Assembly (NCBI GenBank): GCA_016934645.1
Contig: JAFGSL010000086.1
Span: forward strand, 1-9,459
Source of the DNA: Anaerolineae bacterium
Lineage (GTDB): Bacteria > Chloroflexota > Anaerolineae > B4-G1 > SLSP01
Direction: 5' to 3'
DNA length: 9,459 bases
The notes under the pieces are model-generated. The model was not told the DNA's origin and ran no database searches. It saw only the letters and a list, made by a program, of their open reading frames with translations. Within the stretch, counting starts at the first letter, position 1. Each line of letters starts with the position of its first letter. Of this stretch, positions 1 to 6,098 are shown piece after piece. Made by a program: the position numbers and the translations under genes.

Positions 1-122
1 AGGCGTGCTTTTCGGCTATCCACACTGTCCACAGACTCCCGTCGGTGGGTCATTAGGACTTATTATCATTTGGTAGAACCATACCACCTTCGGTAACATT
101 TTACGTGGTAGAAAGCGCAAGT

Positions 123-151
123 TTGGCAATACAGGTATACGGATGTATACT
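123..151 (+). promoter_or_regulatory. Sigma70-like promoter of the methyltransferase/GH67 cluster
   Basis: TTGGCA at 123-128 and TATACT at 146-151 are separated by 17 bases, each matching the sigma70 consensus at five of six positions. Transcription would begin near 158, leaving an untranslated leader of about 85-97 bases. The -10 box overlaps the second of two GTATAC hexamers (135-140 and 145-150), which could bind a repressor. This is the best promoter-like match in the 242-base leader, which otherwise contains no credible gene. Confidence 0.55.
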
Positions 152-242
152 GAAATTACCTCCTGCTACGCGTGGATGTATCGTGCAAATCGCAGCGGGG
201 AAGTTCTACAGATGTATTGGCCTCTCACCAGAAGCTAAATAG

Positions 243-959
243 ATGGTGACAAATATGAGTAGCAATCTCTGGCGAAACCTATATCGGAATCACTCTGATC
301 ACTATGATCTCTTGGTCAAGTCGGAGGACTACCAGGGGCATCTTGTTGCAGCCCTGCATAAACTCTACCCCATCGACCATAAGGAAGTGGTGGAATTCGG
401 AGCAGGCACCGGACGCATCACCGCGCAACTGGCGCCACAGGTAAAACAGGTTCATGCATTCGATCTGACGCCAGCTATGATTCGGGTCGCTGATAGAAAT
501 CTGAAGCAATCCAGCTACTCAAATTGGGGCCTTGGCATAGCCGACAGTCGGATTATGCCTGTGCAGAGCGGATGTGCGGATATCGCCATCGAAGGCTGGA
601 GTTTCGTCCAAATTGTGACGTGGCATAAGGAGAGATGGCAGTATGAAGTCGGCCGTGCGATCGGGGAAATGTTGCGCGTTGTCCGTCCTGGCGGAATTGC
701 CATCCTTATAGAAACGTTAGAGACGGGCAGAACCACACCACAGCCGCCCAATTTGTTCTTACCGGTGTATGATTACTTCGAGAGCGAGTGGCACTTCTCC
801 TCAATGTGGATCAGAACTGACTTCCATTTCCCGACGTTGGCCGAGGCCCATGCCGTCATCGGTCCGGTTTTTGGCGAAGCTGTACTCGAGCAAGCGATTG
901 TGTCAGAGAAAGGCGTCACCCTACCGGAGTGTACAGGAATTTGGTGGCGTTATATTTGA
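243..959 (+). CDS. Class I SAM-dependent methyltransferase
   Basis: Probable cytoplasmic methyltransferase with a Rossmann-type SAM-binding fold; its substrate cannot be read from the sequence. Motif I is E-F-G-A-G-T-G-R at residues 51-58. The acidic end of strand 2 follows in 'AFDLTPAMI' (D74), and a post-motif 'LRVVRPGG' at 144-151 precedes a hydrophobic strand, as in Methyltransf_11/25-type enzymes. The N-terminal 'HSDHYDLLVKSEDYQG' resembles a helical cap seen in small-molecule methyltransferases. The first ATG (243) has little ribosome-binding sequence, whereas ATG 255 has GGTGA five bases upstream, so the protein may start four residues later. It is first in an apparent operon, 20 bases before the GH67 gene. 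A role in methylating a sugar or uronic acid would be speculation. The methyltransferase class is firm. Confidence 0.9.
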   Translation: MVTNMSSNLWRNLYRNHSDHYDLLVKSEDYQGHLVAALHKLYPIDHKEVVEFGAGTGRITAQLAPQVKQVHAFDLTPAMIRVADRNLKQSSYSNWGLGIADSRIMPVQSGCADIAIEGWSFVQIVTWHKERWQYEVGRAIGEMLRVVRPGGIAILIETLETGRTTPQPPNLFLPVYDYFESEWHFSSMWIRTDFHFPTLAEAHAVIGPVFGEAVLEQAIVSEKGVTLPECTGIWWRYI

Positions 960-979
960 AGTAATTTCAGATTGAACCT

Positions 980-3181
980 ATGTACCTTTCGCGACGGGAG
1001 TTTCTACAAGCGGCGGGCTTGCTGGCGGCAAACGCAGCCTTGCTCGCGGCGTGCGGACGTGGACCGGAAAAACCCGTGGATGTGCCGGAGATCGCATCCA
1101 CGGAGACAGCCGATGCCTCAGCAGTCAGTTTAGGAGGACAGACGATGAATATCCCAAATGAAGACGGCTACGAATTGTGGCTGCGCTATCGCAAGGTGGA
1201 TAACCCAGAACGGTTGGCGCAGTATCGTGGGGTGGTTGGCAGTGTGTTTGTCCTGGGTGAAAGCGCAACGACCGAGATTATACGCGCCGAGTTGACGCGG
1301 GCACTGCCGGCGCTGCTGGACGCTGCTGTGCCAATCTCAGCGCAGGTGCCGGACGGCAACGCGCTGGTGGTGGGAACGGCTGACGCGCTTGAGGCTGTGG
1401 GTGTGACCCTATCCCAGGCACAGCGCGACGCATTGGGCGAGGAGGGATTCCTGATCCATTCTTATCCGGCGCATGCAGCTACCTGGATTGTGATCTCGGG
1501 CAACGCCGAAACGGCTGTCCTGACCGGCGTCTTTCACTTTCTGCGACTGCTCCAGACGCAGCAGGACACCGGTGCGCTCGACATCGTCAGCCGGCCACGG
1601 ATCCGCCACCGCATTCTCACGCACTGGGACAACCTTACCGGCTCGATTGAACGTGGCTATGCCGGGACCTCACTGTGGCACTGGGACGAATTGCCCGAGG
1701 TGATCGATCCACGTTACCACGACTATGCCCGGGCTTGCGCGTCCATCGGCATTAACAGCGTTTGCCTGAACAACGTCAACGCCAAGGCCAAAAGCCTGAC
1801 CACTGAATACCTGCACAAAACGGCCGCGCTCGCCGATGTCTTCCGGCCCTACGGCATCCGGGTGTACCTCTCGGCCTTTTTCTCCGCGCCGATGCAGCTT
1901 GGCGGCCTGCGGACGAGCGATCCGCGCGACCCAGCCGTCGCCGCGTGGTGGCGCGAGAAAGTGGATGAAATCTACCACCTGATCCCCGATTTTGGTGGAC
2001 TCCAGGTGAAGGCGAATTCGGAGGGACAACCGGGACCGCAGAATTATGGCGCGAACCACGACGACGGCGCGAATATGCTCGCCGAGGCGTTGGCCCCGCA
2101 CGGCGGTACGGTACTGTGGCGGGCTTTCGTCTACGACGTCACCGTCGATGCCGACCGGGCCAAATGCGCCTACAAGGAGTTCGTTCCGTTGGATGGTGAA
2201 TTCCTCCCCAACGTCTTCGTGCAGGCGAAAAACGGCCCGATAGACTTCCAACCACGCGAGCCGTTCCACCCGCTCTTCGGCGCGATGGAAAAGACGCCTC
2301 TGGCGCTCGAACTGCAAATCGCGCAGGAATACCTGGGGCAGTCCATTCACCTGGTTTACCTGGGTGGGATGTGGAAGGAAATCCTGGACGCGGACACCTA
2401 CGCTAAAGGCCCAGGTTCGACGGTGGCCAAAGTGACAGACGGCTCGGTGTTCGGGCAGGACACCTCGTGCATTATCGCCGTTGCCAACACCGGCTCGGAC
2501 CGTAACTGGTGCGGCCATCACTTCTCACAGGCCAACTGGTACGCTTATGGGCGGCTGGCATGGGACTACGAATTAAGCGAGGCGGACATCGCCGACGAGT
2601 GGATTCGGGCCACCTGGTCGAATGATCAACAGATTGTCGAGCCGCTGAAGGCCATAATGCTCGGCTCGTGGCCGGCCTGCATCGACTACATGACGCCATT
2701 GGGTCTGCATCACATCATGCAGGAAGGCCATCACTACGGACCTGATCCAGGCTTCAATAGCGCGCCGCGACCGGACTGGAACTGCGTCTACTATCATCGA
2801 GCCGACACGGCGGGCCTCGGCTTCGACCGGAGCAGCACCGGCAGCCAGGCCACCGCGCAGTATCACAGCCCCCTGCGCGAGCAGTTCGACAGCATGGAGA
2901 CCTGTCCCGAAAAGTACCTGCTGTGGTTCCACCATGTGGCGTGGGATCATCGTATGCAATCCGGGCGCACGCTCTGGGAGGAACTCCAACATCGCTACGA
3001 TGAGGGCGTCGCTTTTGTGGAAGATATGATCCGCACCTGGCAGGGATTGCAGCCCCACATCGATCCACAGCGCTACGAACACGTCAGCGAGCGGCTGGGA
3101 CGACAGTTGGAAAACGCGCGCTTGTGGCGGGAAGTGTGCATCGAGTACTTCGGCCAATTTGTGGGCCGCGAGGGTACTTAA
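980..3181 (+). CDS. GH67 alpha-glucuronidase, Tat-exported lipoprotein
   Basis: Glycoside hydrolase family 67, which releases (4-O-methyl)-D-glucuronic acid from the non-reducing end of xylo-oligosaccharides. The N-terminus carries a twin-arginine motif (S4-R-R-E-F-L) and a lipobox L22-A-A-C25, so the folded enzyme is probably exported and lipid-anchored outside the membrane. The N-terminal GH67 domain starts near residue 50 with 'EDGYELWLRY'. The catalytic barrel contains 'KANSEGQPGPQNYGANHDDG'. By the family pattern E348 is the general acid, and D422 ('GPIDFQPREPF') with E450 ('IAQEY') are the paired bases; the 28-residue spacing matches Cellvibrio GlcA67A. 'LVYLGGMWKEIL' and the C-terminal 'LGLHHIMQEGHHYGP' are also typical. 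At 733 residues it is full length. There is no strong Shine-Dalgarno before the ATG, so translation may be partly coupled to the upstream gene. No other xylan-utilisation gene is visible in the window. Confidence 0.95.
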   Translation: MYLSRREFLQAAGLLAANAALLAACGRGPEKPVDVPEIASTETADASAVSLGGQTMNIPNEDGYELWLRYRKVDNPERLAQYRGVVGSVFVLGESATTEIIRAELTRALPALLDAAVPISAQVPDGNALVVGTADALEAVGVTLSQAQRDALGEEGFLIHSYPAHAATWIVISGNAETAVLTGVFHFLRLLQTQQDTGALDIVSRPRIRHRILTHWDNLTGSIERGYAGTSLWHWDELPEVIDPRYHDYARACASIGINSVCLNNVNAKAKSLTTEYLHKTAALADVFRPYGIRVYLSAFFSAPMQLGGLRTSDPRDPAVAAWWREKVDEIYHLIPDFGGLQVKANSEGQPGPQNYGANHDDGANMLAEALAPHGGTVLWRAFVYDVTVDADRAKCAYKEFVPLDGEFLPNVFVQAKNGPIDFQPREPFHPLFGAMEKTPLALELQIAQEYLGQSIHLVYLGGMWKEILDADTYAKGPGSTVAKVTDGSVFGQDTSCIIAVANTGSDRNWCGHHFSQANWYAYGRLAWDYELSEADIADEWIRATWSNDQQIVEPLKAIMLGSWPACIDYMTPLGLHHIMQEGHHYGPDPGFNSAPRPDWNCVYYHRADTAGLGFDRSSTGSQATAQYHSPLREQFDSMETCPEKYLLWFHHVAWDHRMQSGRTLWEELQHRYDEGVAFVEDMIRTWQGLQPHIDPQRYEHVSERLGRQLENARLWREVCIEYFGQFVGREGT

Positions 3182-3185
3182 CCAA

Positions 3186-3803
3186 ATGATCACTTGTCCC
3201 TGGTGTGGTACAACTTATGCTACATTCCGGTCGAACTGTCAGAATTGTGGCGGTACAATGCCGGCTCCGGCGGAGAGCGTCTCAGCAATTTCAGAAACCG
3301 ACGTACCGATGCCCCCACCCGCTCCCCGGCCGATTGCCAACAACTATGCCTGGCGACTTCTGTTAACAGACGCGTGGGGCATCGCCGCCTTCATTTTCGG
3401 TTTGTTAGGGGCAATCTTCGCCGTGCTAGGCGTGGCCTTGACAATCGCAATCGTCACCGCTTTCGTAGGTATACCTTTCGCCGTGCTGGGGTTTCTGTTC
3501 CTGGGAGCGGGGATCGCGATCGGCATCTGGCGTTATCGAGAGGTGCAGAAAACTGTGGAGGTCTTACGTGCCGGAACGGCGGTGGAAGGGCAAATCGTGC
3601 AGGTCGAAGAAAATCTGTATGTGCGGGTCAATCGACGCCATCCCTGGGTGATCCGGTACACGTTCCGCGTCGAGGGGCAGGCGTATGAGGGGCAGGTCAA
3701 CACCCTCAATATGCCAGGAGCTCATCTTCAACCCGGGCAAAGAGTCTGTGTGTTGTATCTACCGCAGTTCCCTGGACTGAATACGCTATATCCCCGCCCC
3801 TAG
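3186..3803 (+). CDS. Zinc-ribbon membrane protein with DUF3592-like C-terminal domain
   Basis: Uncharacterised 205-residue protein. A four-cysteine zinc ribbon (C4-x2-C7-x10-C18-x2-C21) opens it, followed by a proline-rich linker (residues 28-50). Two hydrophobic segments at about 65-90 and 93-115 form a membrane hairpin. The C-terminal beta-rich part has 'GTAVEGQIVQV', 'VIRYTFRVEGQAYEGQV' and 'GQRVCVLYLPQFPGLNTLYP', which resemble the DUF3592 pattern of a small barrel-like domain next to membrane helices. The ATG at 3186 is chosen because it places the first CxxC at residue 4 and lies four bases after the GH67 stop. A TTG at 3159 would extend it into GH67 and is less likely. A GCGAGGG stretch about 11 bases upstream could be a ribosome site. 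Tight spacing implies co-transcription with GH67, but a functional link is unknown. Confidence 0.8.
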   Translation: MITCPWCGTTYATFRSNCQNCGGTMPAPAESVSAISETDVPMPPPAPRPIANNYAWRLLLTDAWGIAAFIFGLLGAIFAVLGVALTIAIVTAFVGIPFAVLGFLFLGAGIAIGIWRYREVQKTVEVLRAGTAVEGQIVQVEENLYVRVNRRHPWVIRYTFRVEGQAYEGQVNTLNMPGAHLQPGQRVCVLYLPQFPGLNTLYPRP

Positions 3804-3873
3804 AGTTGTTGCAATTCCTTCCTGTTCACTTCTTCACCCCTTTCAAGTGGAGGTTGTCCTATAGTTATACCAA

Positions 3874-3898
3874 AACGGGGCGGAATCACCGCCCCGTT
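3874..3898. terminator. Bidirectional intrinsic terminator between convergent operons
   Basis: A perfect 10-bp stem AACGGGGCGG / CCGCCCCGTT encloses a 5-base loop. On the minus strand it is followed directly by TTTT, and on the plus strand by CTTGCTTCT, so it works best for the minus-strand ABC operon but could serve both. It sits 70 bases after the zinc-ribbon gene and 31 bases beyond the permease stop codon. Confidence 0.85.
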
Positions 3899-3929
3899 CT
3901 TGCTTCTATGGGATTGACCATCGACCAAA

Positions 3930-4826
3930 CTAGATCACGTGCAAGCCGTTCTTCTTAGCAAGTTGTTCGGCTTTTCCCAACAGGTGGCGCGAGGCCAGCG
4001 TAAAACCGATGGCGAACACGATGATGATGGCCCACTCCTGCCATACCGGCAGGAGCGTCTGCCAGTTTCCCCCAAAGCTGTAGTAGCGGATAAGGTCATA
4101 CCCCCACGTGTGCGGCAGAGGATACGCCAGGTAGCGCATAAAACCGGGGAAGGCCGTCACGGGCAGGTACGCACCGCCGATCATCTCGAACATGACGCCC
4201 AAAACCTGGGCAATCGAATCCACCTGGCGCCACAACAAGGCCAGCAACGCCACCATGACGCCCATCGCTGTCAACGCGACCAGGATCACCGTGCAGGCCA
4301 GCAGCACCATCAGCAAATCGGGGATACTCGCGCGCGAGTAGACGGCCAGGAAAATGTAAAGTGGCAGAAACAACACCGATTCGATGATGACCTTCGCCAG
4401 CACGCTGCCGACATAGTAGGCATACCGCGAGCCTGGATTGCTGTACAGGAATTCGAGTGTGCCGTTGTACAGATCACTCCGAACGGTAGAGATCGGTCCC
4501 CACAGCGTGACGCCGATGAAGACGGTCAACAGCAACGCCCCCTGAAACGCGACGAACAGATCGCGCCCGGCCAGCGGCTGACCGGCCACACCAACACCCT
4601 GGATGGAAATGGTCGACGACAGCAACAAGAAAAAGACCACCCTGACAGCCTGGTTTGCCAGCGAGCCGATCATGTTGGGAATGTAACGAGTCGTCGCGCG
4701 TAACTCTTTGCTCACCGTCGCCTTGATAATGTGCCAGGCGGAGGTGGGCCTGGACAGGGTCTGGACGGCGGCTGGGCGAACGATGGATTGAAAAGGCTTG
4801 GATAAAGTCGAAACAGATTGCATCAT
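3930..4826 (-). CDS. ABC-2 type transporter permease
   Basis: Integral membrane subunit of an ABC exporter. A cytoplasmic N-terminus of about 50 residues ends in 'KELRATTRYIPNMIG'. Six hydrophobic segments follow at roughly residues 53-75, 90-113, 140-165, 168-198, 205-225 and 262-283. The ABC-2 signature region is seen at 216-250 ('IGGAYLPVTAFPGFM', 'YPLPHTWGYDLIRYY'). At 298 residues it is of normal family length. Two ATGs are adjacent (4826 and 4823). AGGAG at 4834-4830 lies 3 bases from the first and 6 from the second, so the second is the likelier start. The gene lies 91 bases downstream of the ATPase, with which it should form a complex of two copies each. The substrate is unknown; lipid, drug or polysaccharide export are all possible for this family. 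Confidence 0.9.
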   Translation of the reverse strand: MMQSVSTLSKPFQSIVRPAAVQTLSRPTSAWHIIKATVSKELRATTRYIPNMIGSLANQAVRVVFFLLLSSTISIQGVGVAGQPLAGRDLFVAFQGALLLTVFIGVTLWGPISTVRSDLYNGTLEFLYSNPGSRYAYYVGSVLAKVIIESVLFLPLYIFLAVYSRASIPDLLMVLLACTVILVALTAMGVMVALLALLWRQVDSIAQVLGVMFEMIGGAYLPVTAFPGFMRYLAYPLPHTWGYDLIRYYSFGGNWQTLLPVWQEWAIIIVFAIGFTLASRHLLGKAEQLAKKNGLHVI

Positions 4827-4917
4827 TTTCTCCTAACCCGGATAAACCGGAACGAAGAGGGCTTTCAGCGCCCGTTTTCTTGAACATTGTACAAGAATTG
4901 ACGTGGTTAGGCCCCAG

Positions 4918-5880
4918 TTATTGATCGAATTTCTCACTCAACTCACCGATGTGGTGGACGAAAGCATCCTCCAACGAAACGGTGTGATGGCGAAATCGGG
5001 CGTGAATGTTGTCCTCCCGCAATACACGCAGGATTGACTCAGCCCCGAGCATGGCATCACTGACGCCAAAAGATATCCAGTGGCCGTTGCGCTCTTGCCC
5101 GAACAACACCGTCTCAAGGCCCTCAATCCGCGCTCGAGTGGCCTGGGGCAAGGCCGCCTTTTCAATCTCGATGGATTCGGTAGCGCCAACGGCAGCCTTG
5201 AGATCGTCGGGCGTGCTCGCGACGGCAATTTTGCCGCGGTGGATGAGCGCGACGCGGTCGGCCAGTTCGTCCACTTCCGACAGAACGTGGGAGGTGAGTA
5301 GAAGCGACTTGTTCTCCTTTTGGACGAACTGCTTGAGGAAGGCACGTATCCTCTTGGCAACAATCGGATCAAGCCCCTTGGTCGGTTCATCCAGGTAGAT
5401 CAACGGTGGATTGTGCAGCAAGCCACGCATAATGACCACCGTCTGCTTCTGCCCGCCGGAAAGCTGCGTGAACTGCTTGTCGAGATTGGCGTGAAAGTCA
5501 AAATAGGCCACCAACTTTTCGATCTGCTGGTCGATTTGCTGCTTGCTCATCCCGCGCAACGCACCGAAAAAGTGCAGGTTCTCGGCGACCGTCAGGCGGG
5601 CATAGGCGGAGCGCTCCGTGTCCTGGCCGACGTAGCCAAACAGGTGGCGGATCTCCTGGACATGCTGATCCAGGTCATAGCCCAAGATTTCAACCTGCCC
5701 GGCGTCCTTCATGAGGACCGTCGCCAGGATTTTGATCAACGTCGTCTTGCCTGCGCCGTTGGGACCGAGCAAAGCGAGAATCTCGCCCTGCCGCAGCTCC
5801 ATCGAAGCGTCTTGCAGCGCTATCGTTTTGCCGTAGCGCTTTTGCACGTGTCTTGCTGAAAGGTAAACTTCTTGCATCAT
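4918..5880 (-). CDS. ABC transporter ATP-binding protein
   Basis: Nucleotide-binding subunit of an ABC-2 exporter of the CcmA/NatA/DrrA type, acting on the cytoplasmic face with the downstream permease. All motifs are intact: Walker A GPNGAGKTT (39-47), Q-loop Q86, signature LSGGQKQ (140-146), Walker B LIYLDEP (160-166), D-loop GLDP (169-172) and switch histidine H198 in 'LLTSHVLSE'. A C-terminal regulatory extension (about 230-320) contains 'VSLEDAFVHHIGE', as is usual in this group. Two ATGs occur at 5880 and 5877. GGAGG at 5886-5882 is 1 base from the first and 4 from the second, favouring the second. It is the first gene of its operon. A palindromic repeat and the LuxR gene's terminators lie upstream, and I found no clear promoter there. 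Confidence 0.93.
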   Translation of the reverse strand: MMQEVYLSARHVQKRYGKTIALQDASMELRQGEILALLGPNGAGKTTLIKILATVLMKDAGQVEILGYDLDQHVQEIRHLFGYVGQDTERSAYARLTVAENLHFFGALRGMSKQQIDQQIEKLVAYFDFHANLDKQFTQLSGGQKQTVVIMRGLLHNPPLIYLDEPTKGLDPIVAKRIRAFLKQFVQKENKSLLLTSHVLSEVDELADRVALIHRGKIAVASTPDDLKAAVGATESIEIEKAALPQATRARIEGLETVLFGQERNGHWISFGVSDAMLGAESILRVLREDNIHARFRHHTVSLEDAFVHHIGELSEKFDQ

Positions 5881-5937
5881 TCCTCCCCTAGCCTCAATCC
5901 ATTCTCAGCGTGTCATGCCGTCCGCAGCCAGAGTTTC

Positions 5938-6004
5938 ACCGCAGAGTTCGCAGAGAGCGCGGAGATTTTTGTGAATTCTCCGCGAACTCTGCGTTCTCAG
6001 CGGT
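5938..6004. repeat. Intergenic palindromic repeat (ACCGCAGAG-type)
   Basis: Two 28-base arms (5938-5965 and 5977-6004) match as inverted copies at 23 of 28 positions around an 11-base spacer. The arms begin ACCGCAGAG / ACCGCTGAG and end CGCGGAGA. Translated, the region gives the 'FTAENAEFAE' and 'SLRTLR' strings often found in spurious ORFs from dispersed intergenic repeats of many bacterial genomes. It is probably a non-autonomous, MITE- or REP-like element. It lies in the leader of the ABC ATPase gene and could fold into a long hairpin in that transcript. Confidence 0.75.
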
Positions 6005-6026
6005 AAAAAGTGCCAACCTGGGCACT
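6005..6026 (-). terminator. Second minus-strand terminator after the regulator gene
   Basis: On the minus strand, AGTGCC, a 6-base loop and GGCACT form a 6-bp stem (6026-6009) followed at once by TTTTT (6009-6005, sharing one base with the stem) and ACC. It lies about 20 bases beyond the first terminator and abuts the palindromic repeat, giving tandem termination before the ABC operon. Confidence 0.55.
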
Positions 6027-6042
6027 AACCTCAGTGTAACAG

Positions 6043-6068
6043 AAAACCGGGCGACATGTGTCGCCCGG
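6043..6068 (-). terminator. Intrinsic terminator of the LuxR/MalT-type regulator
   Basis: On the minus strand CCGGGCGAC pairs with GTCGCCCGG (9 bp, 4-base loop, 6068-6047), followed by TTTTCTGTT. It begins 30 bases after the stop codon of the regulator, the expected place for a rho-independent terminator. Confidence 0.85.
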
Positions 6069-6098
6069 CGGGGTGAATATTGGAGGGTGAATTGCAAG

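Noticed and set aside
16..33. Two head-to-tail DnaA-box-like nonamers (CTATCCACA, CTGTCCACA).
   Set aside because: They match TTATCCACA at eight and seven of nine positions, but only two lie at the very edge of the window with no AT-rich unwinding region or dnaA/dnaN nearby. Chance cannot be excluded.
71..113. Direct repeat TGGTAGAA (71-78, 106-113) and possible hairpin TACCAC / GTGGTA (82-110).
   Set aside because: The stem is short with a long loop and no T-tract, and nothing else supports a structured RNA.
1670..2521. Long open frame on the minus strand (283 codons).
   Set aside because: It lies wholly antisense to the catalytic domain of GH67, where codon bias in GC-rich DNA keeps the opposite frame open. 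The product has no recognisable domain.
3939..4703. Plus-strand open frame of 254 codons.
   Set aside because: Antisense to the well-supported ABC-2 permease. The product is a low-complexity Q/R/H/D-rich sequence typical of shadow frames.
4859..4873. Hairpin GGGC / GCCC between the ATPase and permease genes.
   Set aside because: Only four base pairs, and no T-tract on the transcribed minus strand. Too weak to call an attenuator.
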